Shown: positions 8,686 to 17,211 of the stretch, piece after piece | How positions within the stretch are numbered: the stretch's first letter is position 1 | How the letters are laid out: each line of letters begins with the position of its first letter | IMG/VR virus record: IMGVR_UViG_3300045017_000165 | Location: 1 to 64,000 of that record | Strand: one strand, 5' to 3' | DNA: 64,000 nt | Source: a virus | Translations under genes and position numbers: made by a program | Notes under the pieces: model-generated | Told to the model about the DNA's origin: nothing | What the model saw: only the letters and a program-made list of their open reading frames with translations | The model's database searches: none

Positions 8686-11151
8686 ATGGCTTACAGACCG
8701 ATAGTTTACAACGATGCGGCAGCTACGTTCCAAGTCGTGTCTGGTGCTACGGCTTGTCAGGTTATTGGCGCGAGGAGACTCCCTAATGGTCTTGAAAATC
8801 CAGACCTTTTTAATATTGCTTACAGCCCTTCGACTCGAACGCTTGGTATCTCTTATGGCGCTGGTGCTGCTGTATGGGTAGACGGTACTAAAGTTGATAA
8901 GAGTGGGGCTGAGACTTCTCTTGCGCATGCCAATATTTCTAGGAAGTATTATTTTTACTACACGTATGGCGGTGTGCTTACTGTTTCATCGACTCCTTGG
9001 GACTTGCTGGCGGTAGCACCTTTAGCGGTTGTTTATTACAATGCTACCCTGGCTTCTGCGGTGATATTTGACGAGCGGCACTCTGCAACTGTAGGGCTCG
9101 ATGAGGGTACCCATAAATATTTACACGACACTCAGGGTACGCAGCTCTTGGGGGGATTTGGGATCTCAGGCTATACGCTTAACAGTTCAGGAGCGTCATC
9201 ACTCAGTTACGCGGTAGCGGCTGGTACGATTGCCGATGAAGACGTCCTTCGCAATTGTGCAGAGCTTGTTGATGATGGACCCTACAGAGTTTTCTGGCGT
9301 GCTGGAGCTAGCGGTGAGTGGACCTGGAGTGATACTTCTGTCACAGGTATTATAGAAGGTGGGACTGGAAGTAGTATCGTATACAACCGTTGGAATGGCA
9401 CGGCTTGGGTCCAGACAGAAATCACAGGTCTTTCGAAATGGGTCAACTATTACGTTGTAGTACTTCCTGAGATTAGCGGGGCGTATCGTACCTGCGTGGT
9501 GATGGGGCAAGTTCTTCACAACTCTCTTAGCGCCGCGACTTTTGAAGATCCTACGAGTATTTCAGGTTTAGGCGAACTCGCAGAAGAAGGCGTGATTCTC
9601 TATAAGATGACTTACCAGAGGACAAGCTCATCGCCATCAAATGCTCGACTAGTTAAAGTTCAGTTTATCGGAGCAAGTTTAATTACAGTTGTTAATGAGC
9701 TTGCTTTGAGAAGTCATAGTGGACTGCTCGATAGAAGCGTAAGTGATGCGCACCCTGCGAGTTCTGTGGCGGTATCCGCCGATGTATTTACGAACGTACT
9801 GAGTGGTCTTTCTACACCAACTACGCAGAAAGCTTTGGAAGTGCTGGATGCGGTTGTCATCGATAACACCGATGGTGCGGAGACTAAGAAATCTCCATCA
9901 GTTGCCGCGATGAAAACTTACGTGGCGGGGAACTCAGGGAGTAGTTCTGCTGATAATGTTTCGGTTGATGACAGTACTTTTAGCAAAGTGCTTGGTTCGT
10001 TATCCGCTCCAGCCAACGTTCAAAAAGCTCTTAAAGTTTTAGACTCAGTGGTACTAAATGACACTAGCGGGGATGAAACGCTTCAAGCCCCCTCTATAGC
10101 GGCGATGAAGACTTACGTCGCTACTCACGGTGGATCTGGTGGCACAGCCGCTGAAGATATAAACATTGATGACAGTACGTTTACTACGGTATTGGGCTCC
10201 CTACCAGACCCAAACGCACAGGAAGCATTTAAAGTTTTAGACACGGTGGTGCTAAACACTACCTCTGGAAACGAGACGCTTCAGGCTCCCTCAGTAAGTG
10301 CAACTAAAACCTTACTTGGAGCGCATACAGGTGCTACATCAAATGCACATACTGCTGGGGCTATATCAGTAAATACCTCTACGTTTACTGGTGTCCTCGG
10401 AGGGATCACGCCGGCTACGGCGCAAAACGCTCTTAAAGTATTAGACACGGTAGTTATCGATAGTACTGCTGGAGACGAAACGCTTCAGGCTCCATCAGTC
10501 TCGGCAATGAAGAACTACGTGTCGTCTCACGGCGGGGGTGGCGGCGGACCTATTGATGACAGCGGCTTCGTGGGAGTGCTCGGAGACTTGCCAGAACCCA
10601 CGGCACAAGCGGCATTTGAAGTTCTAGATTTGGTGGTTTTAAATTCAACAAGCGGGAATCAAACTCTTCAAGCTCCATCAATCGCCGCGATGAAGTCTTA
10701 TGTGGCGGCGGCTACTGGTAGTCGACTTGAAATACCGGAGGTAGCCGGAGAGACGTTTGAAGCTAATAAAACGCATGTGGTTAGGTACTCCGGTACATTG
10801 AGTCGAGTCTATAAAGCCACGAAGTTAACCACTACAGCTAATGGTTTTTGGGCAATCGGAGTGCTGCAGACCACGACAGAAATAGCTGCGGGTGATCCGT
10901 GTGTCATAGTTACCATTGGAGAGATAAACTTAAAGTCGGGCGATCCGCTACTCTCTACTGGTAGCGCTGGGAGTCCTCTTTTCCTTGGTGACGGCGGTAC
11001 GTTTAGTGAGCTGGCTCCGGGATCGGGATTAGCCGCCGGCACGGAATATGCGTCATGTGTAATAGGTAATATAAAATTTAGGTCTGGAACCCCGCAAAAT
11101 ACGGTGATTTTCGTTAGACCTCTGCAGTATTTTGGCACGGACGTAGCTTAG
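8686..11151 (+). CDS. Long tail fibre protein with five internal repeats
   Basis: An 821-residue protein. Residues 1-345 form the module shared with the products at 11163, 12578/13077 and 24467: a GAAVWVDG strand, 'YYFYYTYGGVL', an 'R.GASGEWTWSDTS' segment, and 'WVNYYVVVLP'. Residues about 362-680 hold five tandem repeats of 55-65 residues built around 'LKVLDTVV' and 'LQAPS(I/V).AMK.YV'. They are linked by Gly/Ser-rich hinges and probably form a segmented shaft. The C-terminal 130 residues are a compact beta domain. The gene is preceded by its own promoter and a weak GGGGG ribosome binding site. It is followed 11 bases later by a paralogue. Confidence 0.75.
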   Translation: MAYRPIVYNDAAATFQVVSGATACQVIGARRLPNGLENPDLFNIAYSPSTRTLGISYGAGAAVWVDGTKVDKSGAETSLAHANISRKYYFYYTYGGVLTVSSTPWDLLAVAPLAVVYYNATLASAVIFDERHSATVGLDEGTHKYLHDTQGTQLLGGFGISGYTLNSSGASSLSYAVAAGTIADEDVLRNCAELVDDGPYRVFWRAGASGEWTWSDTSVTGIIEGGTGSSIVYNRWNGTAWVQTEITGLSKWVNYYVVVLPEISGAYRTCVVMGQVLHNSLSAATFEDPTSISGLGELAEEGVILYKMTYQRTSSSPSNARLVKVQFIGASLITVVNELALRSHSGLLDRSVSDAHPASSVAVSADVFTNVLSGLSTPTTQKALEVLDAVVIDNTDGAETKKSPSVAAMKTYVAGNSGSSSADNVSVDDSTFSKVLGSLSAPANVQKALKVLDSVVLNDTSGDETLQAPSIAAMKTYVATHGGSGGTAAEDINIDDSTFTTVLGSLPDPNAQEAFKVLDTVVLNTTSGNETLQAPSVSATKTLLGAHTGATSNAHTAGAISVNTSTFTGVLGGITPATAQNALKVLDTVVIDSTAGDETLQAPSVSAMKNYVSSHGGGGGGPIDDSGFVGVLGDLPEPTAQAAFEVLDLVVLNSTSGNQTLQAPSIAAMKSYVAAATGSRLEIPEVAGETFEANKTHVVRYSGTLSRVYKATKLTTTANGFWAIGVLQTTTEIAAGDPCVIVTIGEINLKSGDPLLSTGSAGSPLFLGDGGTFSELAPGSGLAAGTEYASCVIGNIKFRSGTPQNTVIFVRPLQYFGTDVA
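9770..10720 (+). repeat. Five tandem coding repeats in the fibre shaft
   Basis: The protein repeat unit is 55-65 residues: DDSTF..VLG.L, then a helix ending in ALKVLD.VV, then a turn with SG.ETLQAPS, then an AMK.YV helix and a Gly-rich hinge. At the DNA level the copies have diverged, with only short blocks such as CTTCAAGCTCC preserved. The array is therefore old, and copy number may have changed by unequal recombination. Confidence 0.75.
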
Positions 11152-11162
11152 GAGGGATTGAG

Positions 11163-12581
11163 ATGTCGAAAATAGTTCAATTGAAATCTGGTCTTCCTAG
11201 CGGTGGATTTAAAACCGGTGCAGACGCTTGCGCAGAGCTTGGCGCTGCTGTCGTATCAAATGGATTTGAAGATATGACAAAAGTGTCTTTGCAATATTCT
11301 TATCCAAGCACGCTAACGGTTACTCATCTTGAAGGTTCTGCTGTTTGGGTAAAGGGTCTACGTTACAGCAAATTAGGGGTAGAGAGCCTCACTCATTCTA
11401 CAGGAGAAGGAAGTCACTTCATTTACTATAACGCTTCTGGAGTACTGACGTCATCTTTCGGTCCAACTATCAGTTCAGTTAAGTGGGATTATTTAAATAC
11501 TACGCCAGTTGCGCTCTGCTTAAAAAGTAATCAAGTAATAGACAATAGATGCGCGGACGCGCGTCGTCCTGCCAGGGGAATACATGACCTGAAGAGAGCC
11601 TCTGATATGGATTCCGGCACTGCTTGCAAAAAAGCGAGTGGTTTTGAAATAGCGGATTATCTGATAGGAGTCTCGTCATCTGATGGACTTATCTACTCAA
11701 TTTCACCTGGTATAACTTCTTACGGTGACAAGCTTGAGAGTTACTCCGGCAAGTCAACTTCAGACAGCATATACTCGTGGGCTTTGAACGGAGTAGATGC
11801 TGCGTGGAACTATAGCGTTAACGTGTATGGATTTAGAGTTTCTCCAATTCAATACAATACCTTTTCAGGTGGGAGTTGGACTACCGTAAATGTTCCTGTC
11901 GGGTACTTCGTTAACTACTACGTTGTAGCCTTACCTATGGTTCTATCCTCGATGCGGATAGGAACGATCGTAGGTAGACAAATTTACAGCACGCTGGCGG
12001 AAGCCGTAGCAGAAGATAAATCCTCGGTTATGCCTGGCATGCGCGCATTTGATAGCCCCGTGTTTTTGTATAAGATCACTTACGAGCGCACGGCAGCGGC
12101 AGGACTTTACTACACTAGAATCATGAACGTGCATAAGTTCATGACTAGTGCGGAACATCAGGACCCGCTCACTACGGGGAAGCATATTGCGGAGTCAGTA
12201 TCGCACACTAGCCGGACACTTCCTTTAAATAAGACCGCAGAGTTAGGCAGCGCTATTAATAAATTGGGTGAAACTGCGAAGTTTTCCCTCAATTTAAATA
12301 TTAACGACCCGTATGAAAAAACCTACTACTTCACTCTTTCTGCCAAGGTGGCGTTTAAAATAAATGCGCTGACGGTGAAAACTGGTAGAGGTTCTGTAGT
12401 GTTGAAAATTCAGGTAAACGGTGTGGACGTACCGACTAGCACCACTACAGCGACGATGAGTATTTCGGAGAAAACGTTTACTACGGGTAACACGGTAAAT
12501 GCGGGCGACCGTGTGATGTTAGTTATAACCTCAATATCTGGTAAGGATTTGGTAGCGGAGATTCATGGAGAAGTTGTATGA
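11163..12581 (+). CDS. Tail fibre paralogue, 472 residues
   Basis: It shares its whole length with the frameshifted gene that follows, and its first 340 residues with the 821-residue fibre. Landmarks in order are 'SAVWVKGLRY', 'IYYNASGVL', 'NVYGFRV', 'FVNYYVVALP' and 'FLYKITYERT'. The C-terminal 100 residues ('FSLNLNINDPYEKTYYFTLS') form a small beta domain not found in the 821-residue protein. The ribosome binding site is TAGGAGGGATT. The product is a structural module of a tail appendage; binding specificity cannot be inferred. The stop overlaps the next start. Confidence 0.72.
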   Translation: MSKIVQLKSGLPSGGFKTGADACAELGAAVVSNGFEDMTKVSLQYSYPSTLTVTHLEGSAVWVKGLRYSKLGVESLTHSTGEGSHFIYYNASGVLTSSFGPTISSVKWDYLNTTPVALCLKSNQVIDNRCADARRPARGIHDLKRASDMDSGTACKKASGFEIADYLIGVSSSDGLIYSISPGITSYGDKLESYSGKSTSDSIYSWALNGVDAAWNYSVNVYGFRVSPIQYNTFSGGSWTTVNVPVGYFVNYYVVALPMVLSSMRIGTIVGRQIYSTLAEAVAEDKSSVMPGMRAFDSPVFLYKITYERTAAAGLYYTRIMNVHKFMTSAEHQDPLTTGKHIAESVSHTSRTLPLNKTAELGSAINKLGETAKFSLNLNINDPYEKTYYFTLSAKVAFKINALTVKTGRGSVVLKIQVNGVDVPTSTTTATMSISEKTFTTGNTVNAGDRVMLVITSISGKDLVAEIHGEVV

Positions 12582-13126
12582 GTAAGATGCTTGCCCTTAC
12601 CGCAGGTATTCCTACGGGCGCTGCGACTGCTACTGCTGCGCAAGCGCGCTCGAGTATCGGAGCTAGTCAATCACCTAGCGGAGTGGAAGATCCTTCTAAA
12701 TTTAGTTTTAATTTTACTGCCCCTAATTTTGTGGTCACTTACACAGAAGGGGCTGCGGTGATGGTAGCAGGAAATCGCTACGAGAAGAGTGGAAACGAGT
12801 CGCTGGTACTGCCAGCTTTTACCACAGGCAGATGGTACATTTATTACAACACCTCGGGAGTGCTTTCGCAAACGTACAAGGATTTCGGCGAGAGTTATGC
12901 GTGGGATTGGCATAATACGGTGCCTGTAGCGATACTGATGGCGGGTGTAGGAGTTATTTTAAACTTCATGCATTTGCCGATTAAGACGGACTTGGAGCGA
13001 GATAACGCTACGTGGGATGCCGCTATTTTATCTGGGCTTAATATTTATGGCTTCTCTATTGGTAGCGCCACTTTAGATGCACTCACCTACGGGATTATTG
13101 CGGGGGTCATTCACCAACGGCGATAA
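12578..13126 (+). CDS. Tail fibre paralogue, N-terminal part (frameshifted gene)
   Basis: 182 residues that align with residues 1-170 of the 472-residue paralogue just upstream ('AAVMVAGNRY', 'IYYNTSGVL', 'LNIYGFSIG'). The match breaks at 'YGIIAGV', after which eight unrelated residues precede a stop. The alignment continues in the +1 frame (see 13077-13991). The break falls in a run of five G at 13102-13106; four G would restore one 470-residue frame. This could be a real inactivating indel, a sequencing error, or a +1 frameshift giving short and long products. Confidence 0.65.
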   Translation: MSKMLALTAGIPTGAATATAAQARSSIGASQSPSGVEDPSKFSFNFTAPNFVVTYTEGAAVMVAGNRYEKSGNESLVLPAFTTGRWYIYYNTSGVLSQTYKDFGESYAWDWHNTVPVAILMAGVGVILNFMHLPIKTDLERDNATWDAAILSGLNIYGFSIGSATLDALTYGIIAGVIHQRR

Positions 13127-13991
13127 AGTTTTTAGCTGCGCAGAGATCGTAGAAGGCAACGCAATTAACGTGTATAGGCGTGATGGTGCGGCTGGGGGTT
13201 GGCTAATAGCGAGTGACTCAAGCGGTCTACTGACTAGTGGACTCTCCTATAACTATTGGGACACTACTACCTGGCAGAACGTTGCTCTATCTACGGGCGA
13301 GTTTGTTAATTACTACGTCATCGGATGGGATACGCTCGACGCGTCTCCAGATGTTGTAGTTATTCAAGGGCAACATAAGTTTTCGGTTTTACAAGACGCG
13401 CTTGACGAAACCTATTCATCCCTATCAGGCACGGAAACTTGGGCTGGTGCTGAAGCTCCAATTTATAAGATAACGTATGAACGAACCTCTAGTGGCTCTC
13501 CTTACTTTGCTAAGATAGCGCACGTTAGCAGGATCACAGCGCTTTCTGAAGAACTTCATCAGAAAAGTGACACAACATCGGCGCACGATGCTTCAATGAT
13601 TTCGTTTTCTCCGGTACCGACAGCTGTAGCGCTTGCGGGCAAAACTACCGCTGAGGACGCACTTAATAAACTAGGAGACGTGTCGAAAGTGGCGATGAAC
13701 CTACAGATAGAAGTGCCACTAAATAAGACCTATTACTATACGCTGTCATCTAAGTTAGCTTTCAATTTAACGAAACTATCTGCGCTAGCCGTCTCTGGAG
13801 CTATGACGGTTAGCATCAAGATTAATGGCGTGGAATTAACGGGAAGCTCGACAGCAGTAGGTAACACTTTAGTTGAGAAATCGTTTTCTTCAGGCAACGC
13901 TGTGGCAGTGGGAGATTCGGTGGCATTAGTTGTTGTGGTTACTAGTGCTGGAACCGACCTTATTGCTGAGATTTCTGGAGATATAGTATGA
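13077..13991 (+). CDS. Tail fibre paralogue, C-terminal part (frameshifted gene)
   Basis: The frame's first ATG is at 13077, but homology begins only at about 13101 ('GSFTNGDKVFSCAEIVE'), so the ATG is probably not a genuine start. From there it aligns to the end of the 472-residue paralogue: 'FVNYYVIGWD', 'PIYKITYERTSSG', 'LNKTYYYTLSSKLAFN', 'LIAEISGDIV'. Together with 12578-13126 it rebuilds a complete fibre gene of about 470 codons. No ribosome binding site precedes 13077. Its stop overlaps the next start (ATGA), as expected for an intact operon. Confidence 0.65.
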   Translation: MHSPTGLLRGSFTNGDKVFSCAEIVEGNAINVYRRDGAAGGWLIASDSSGLLTSGLSYNYWDTTTWQNVALSTGEFVNYYVIGWDTLDASPDVVVIQGQHKFSVLQDALDETYSSLSGTETWAGAEAPIYKITYERTSSGSPYFAKIAHVSRITALSEELHQKSDTTSAHDASMISFSPVPTAVALAGKTTAEDALNKLGDVSKVAMNLQIEVPLNKTYYYTLSSKLAFNLTKLSALAVSGAMTVSIKINGVELTGSSTAVGNTLVEKSFSSGNAVAVGDSVALVVVVTSAGTDLIAEISGDIV

Positions 13992-14179
13992 TCATCTACA
14001 CCTCACAAATAATATCACCCGACTTAAGCGGCGGAGCATTAGTTTGGGGTATGGAAATGGATTTAGTGTATGATGCGGAGCCAATGGTTTTTTACTTCGT
14101 GGATAAAAAATCTTCATCAAACAACGACTCAACGCTCTATTATAATGCTGAGCCATTCGTTACGTTTAAAGCGGAGTAA
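13988..14179 (+). CDS. Hypothetical protein, 63 residues
   Basis: Start overlaps the preceding fibre stop by 4 bases. The short product contains two similar segments, 'VYDAEPMVFYF' and 'YYNAEPFVTFK', each an acidic turn followed by a beta strand. There is no signal peptide or membrane segment. It is translationally coupled to fibre genes on both sides, so a minor tail component is plausible. I do not recognise a family. Confidence 0.55.
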   Translation: MIIYTSQIISPDLSGGALVWGMEMDLVYDAEPMVFYFVDKKSSSNNDSTLYYNAEPFVTFKAE

Positions 14180-14186
14180 ACGATAA

Positions 14187-16178
14187 ATGACTATCTACTA
14201 CTGTGATCCTATTAACGGGAACGACGCTAACGACGGCTTGAGCATGGCGACAGCGCTTAAAAACTTTTCCGTTACCGGTAAGAACATAACCGCCGGTAAT
14301 GAACTTCGTGTGAAAGCATCTCCAGACTCAACATCGCTCGGTCAAGCAGCTACGTGGACACTGGGTAGTCGCACTGTCACGCTAACTTCTGCGGTTACGC
14401 AAACGATTGATAACTGCGAAAGTGGGTGGGTAGGGGCTCCTAATATCACAGCCTCCCATGTCACTTCAGTTAAAGAGGGGAACACGCGGCTATCTATCAC
14501 CGCACTAGCGGCATTCGTCTCGGGACTGGTTGCGTATAAGACGCTGCCCTCAACACTTAATCTTTCTTCTTACCAGCAGATATCATTTTGGGTGTTTGCC
14601 AATAATGCAGGAATGCAGCTTACTGGCGCGAGTCGTTGGCAAATATGCCTTTGCTCTGACACTGTCGGCGCTGTTCCGCTCGACTCTTTTATCTTGCCAG
14701 CCACGGGAGTTACAACGCAGCTCTGGCATCCGTACACACTTGATAAAGGTTCTCCGCTTAGTGATGGAATTAATTCGATCGCTCTTTATGCGCTAAACGA
14801 TCCGGGTACGACTGCTGGGATTATCAGTCTTGATAATATTATCGCCTGTAAAGCGCCGTCAGCCCCCGACTCGCTGACACTTAATTCCTTGATAGGTAAG
14901 AACGATAGCGATAAACACTGGTATCCAATCAAGAGTATAAACGATACTACGATAATTCTAGATGGAACGTCGCAGTCAGATAAGAATACCGGACGCGGAT
15001 ACTCAAGACCTACAGAGACTGCTACTGCACATAAACGTGAGTGCTTTAGTACTCTAGAAAAAGCGGTGTCAGCCACAACGACTGTCATCAATTCTCTAGA
15101 TCGAGGATCTACAACTTTTACATCGGAGCTTTATAGAAAATACTCTGGCGGTTGGGTTAACGACACTGATCAGACTGGGGAAACTTGGTTTGATGGGTAT
15201 CACGGCTACGGCTTCTGCTTTGATACTACGTCCTACCTTACTCACGCGGATCGCTTCGGTGCAGTAAGATACTACCGCGGTTTTAACGGTGGCACTGGCT
15301 CCATGGAATTTAAGATCACCAACTGCTATGCGGTCGGTAATACTGACGCGGCGTTATACACAAATAACACAGCCGCTACTCTTAACGCTGATGGACTAAG
15401 ACTGGTGAGTAATGGCAACTACCCTAGTACTGGGTACAAGACTATCTTAACCAACTGTCATTTTATTGCTGGGCTATCTATTGGTTTATACGCGGATAAG
15501 GGCGGTGCTTTAATAAAAGACTGCACTTTCTTAAATAATGGAAGTAGAGGTATTGTTATCTTTGCCGGCACCGTAAAAATGCGAAATTGCCATTTTAAAA
15601 GTAACGCTAGTTCAAGCGTAGAAGCCAATAATCAGACCGGAGTGATAGTCTATCTATATGACTGCTTATTGGAAGATCCCAGTGAGTTTGCGGGTGTTAC
15701 TGGAGGGTATAGCAACAGTCGTTTTTATTCGCAGCACCACGATCGTATTAACGGTAATCATGTAATACTTAGCAGTTTTGGGCGTACACAGACTGATAGT
15801 ACTACTGTTCGCATCTCGCCTGTTTCCTGGAAGACCACCATTTACTATGATACATATACTACGACCAGCTCGAGATACCCAATCTACTTTACGATAGCGA
15901 AGATATACGCAAAAGCTAATGTAGCTACGACGGTAAAGGCTTGGGGAAGACGCAGTCACGTGGGCGTTACGGGTTCGTTAGTTTGCCCGGGGGGTCAAAT
16001 TGCTGGAGTAGATAATGATGTCGTGAGCAGCGTGACCGCAGCAATTAATCTGTGGCAAGAGTTAACCATAACCTTTATGCCAACAGTTGATGGTCCTGTA
16101 GAAATACAGGCGCAGTGTTATGCTACCGGAATTCTGCTAAATACTGAGTTTTATATTACAGACATGTCCATAACTTAA
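14187..16178 (+). CDS. Tailspike with right-handed beta-helix (pectin-lyase-like fold)
   Basis: A 663-residue protein that begins 'IYYCDPINGNDANDGLSMATA', the hallmark 'G.D.NDGLS..TA' start of parallel beta-helix spikes. The middle contains strand-turn repeats such as 'ILTNCHFIAG', 'ALIKDCTFLNNGSRG' and 'VKMRNCHFKSNASS', typical beta-helix rungs with stacked Asn and Cys. A C-terminal 130-residue beta domain follows. Such spikes bind and often cut surface polysaccharide, and active sites cannot be identified by sequence alone. Residues 75-230 look like an inserted beta-sandwich. It follows the fibre operon with a 7-base gap. Confidence 0.8.
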   Translation: MTIYYCDPINGNDANDGLSMATALKNFSVTGKNITAGNELRVKASPDSTSLGQAATWTLGSRTVTLTSAVTQTIDNCESGWVGAPNITASHVTSVKEGNTRLSITALAAFVSGLVAYKTLPSTLNLSSYQQISFWVFANNAGMQLTGASRWQICLCSDTVGAVPLDSFILPATGVTTQLWHPYTLDKGSPLSDGINSIALYALNDPGTTAGIISLDNIIACKAPSAPDSLTLNSLIGKNDSDKHWYPIKSINDTTIILDGTSQSDKNTGRGYSRPTETATAHKRECFSTLEKAVSATTTVINSLDRGSTTFTSELYRKYSGGWVNDTDQTGETWFDGYHGYGFCFDTTSYLTHADRFGAVRYYRGFNGGTGSMEFKITNCYAVGNTDAALYTNNTAATLNADGLRLVSNGNYPSTGYKTILTNCHFIAGLSIGLYADKGGALIKDCTFLNNGSRGIVIFAGTVKMRNCHFKSNASSSVEANNQTGVIVYLYDCLLEDPSEFAGVTGGYSNSRFYSQHHDRINGNHVILSSFGRTQTDSTTVRISPVSWKTTIYYDTYTTTSSRYPIYFTIAKIYAKANVATTVKAWGRRSHVGVTGSLVCPGGQIAGVDNDVVSSVTAAINLWQELTITFMPTVDGPVEIQAQCYATGILLNTEFYITDMSIT

Positions 16179-16193
16179 ACGAGGTGCTAAAAA

Positions 16194-16583
16194 ATGATGC
16201 TTCTAATAATCTCCCTACTAATATGCATAGCCGCTTTTGCAAACGCGGTAATGGATAAATTAAGCTTTCACTTTGACGAGTCAGTGTTTAAGAACTTCGC
16301 TTGGCTGGATCCTAATAAAAGCTGGAAAAATAAGTGGAAAAATGGAGACCCGAAGCAAGGCGAGCGCTTTTGGCTAAGCTCTACGCTTTTAGTGGCAACT
16401 ACCGATCTTTGGCACTTTGCTAAGTTGGTGATGATTAGTTGCTTGGTGGGCGCAGCTGCTGTGCCACTTACCGCACCATTATTTAACTCGGCATGGGGCA
16501 TTGTCGGACTGTTCGTAGGGCTCAAGATCCTTTACAGTGGCGTGTTTCACATCTTTTTTACTTACGTGCTAAAAAGTAGTTAA
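16194..16583 (+). CDS. Small membrane protein, 129 residues
   Basis: An N-terminal hydrophobic segment (residues 1-20), a basic Trp-rich soluble stretch with 'DPNKSWKNKWKNGDPKQGERF', and two further hydrophobic segments (about 70-93 and 98-122). The ribosome binding site is GAGGTGC. It resembles small phage inner-membrane proteins found near lysis genes, but I do not recognise it as a known holin. Three genes for membrane proteins follow, so this begins a membrane or lysis cassette. Confidence 0.6.
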   Translation: MMLLIISLLICIAAFANAVMDKLSFHFDESVFKNFAWLDPNKSWKNKWKNGDPKQGERFWLSSTLLVATTDLWHFAKLVMISCLVGAAAVPLTAPLFNSAWGIVGLFVGLKILYSGVFHIFFTYVLKSS

Positions 16584-16625
16584 GACTGTATACTGGGAAT
16601 CCTGGAAGGCTGCGAGAATACCAAA

Positions 16626-16883
16626 ATGACCACCAACCAAAAAAACGGTATCTATTGTGATGATATCATTGAAGTAAGGGTGTTCGTCGCTCGGATAGAC
16701 GAGCGTCTCAAGAGTATTGAGAGTAAACTCGATAGCACTTTAAAACAGACGGAGGAGCTGGACACCAGAATTCAGCGTCATGAAAAATCTATCACCAACT
16801 TTAAGTCCGACCAAAAGTGGATTGTAGGAATCTTCAGCACTTTATTCACAATAGCTATCTCTGTTTTCAAATTCTCTAAATAA
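16626..16883 (+). CDS. Coiled-coil plus C-terminal membrane anchor (XhlA-like)
   Basis: 85 residues: a heptad-rich helix (about 18-58, 'ARIDERLKSIESKLDSTLKQ') ending in a single membrane segment ('WIVGIFSTLFTIAISVF', 63-80). This layout is that of XhlA-type haemolysin or holin accessory proteins and some spanin-like proteins. Its place among small membrane proteins supports a lysis role. No endolysin was recognised nearby, so the assignment is tentative. Confidence 0.55.
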   Translation: MTTNQKNGIYCDDIIEVRVFVARIDERLKSIESKLDSTLKQTEELDTRIQRHEKSITNFKSDQKWIVGIFSTLFTIAISVFKFSK

Positions 16884-16893
16884 ATACTATAAT
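16865..16893 (+). promoter_or_regulatory. Sigma70-like promoter within 3' end of preceding gene
   Basis: TTTCAA at 16865-16870 and TATAAT at 16888-16893 with a 17-base spacer, 41 bases before the 16935 start codon. This would let the short 16935 gene be transcribed separately, and it is followed by its own terminator. Confidence 0.5.
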
Positions 16894-16934
16894 AAAAGTG
16901 TGTAGGGGTGGACCCTCACAGAGGAGGAATTGGT

Positions 16935-17156
16935 ATGGAATTTGACCAGATTACTTTGTTCCTTAAGGGATTAACGCCCTGGATGGGTAACGTCCTTATG
17001 ATTCTGGGGGGACTTACTGTCATCGGTACTGCTGTGGATAAATACATCCCAGATTCAGTTGATAATGGTTTCATGAAAAAAGCCTACGAGATTCCCTTTA
17101 TCGGGGGCTTGCTTAAATCTCTAGCCAAATTCAGTCCTTTCAACGTTCGCGAATAA
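16935..17156 (+). CDS. Small membrane protein, holin-like, 73 residues
   Basis: I chose the ATG at 16935 because an exact GAGGAGGAATT site lies just upstream; an earlier in-frame ATG at 16908 has none. The product has one clear membrane segment ('MGNVLMILGGLTVIGTAVDKY') and a second amphipathic stretch ('IPFIGGLLKSLAKF'). Size and layout fit a small holin. It stands as a single transcription unit between the promoter at 16865 and the terminator at 17165, so it may be expressed more strongly or at a different time than its neighbours. Confidence 0.6.
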   Translation: MEFDQITLFLKGLTPWMGNVLMILGGLTVIGTAVDKYIPDSVDNGFMKKAYEIPFIGGLLKSLAKFSPFNVRE

Positions 17157-17164
17157 CACATACT

Positions 17165-17198
17165 AAGCGGACTCCGTTAGCGCGGGGTCCGCTTTTTT
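17165..17198 (+). terminator. Rho-independent terminator
   Basis: A 12-bp stem (AAGCGGACTCCG paired with CGGGGTCCGCTT, one G-T pair) with a 6-base loop runs into a T tract. It sits 8 bases after the holin-like gene. Confidence 0.88.
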
Positions 17199-17211
17199 AG
17201 GGAGATTCATT

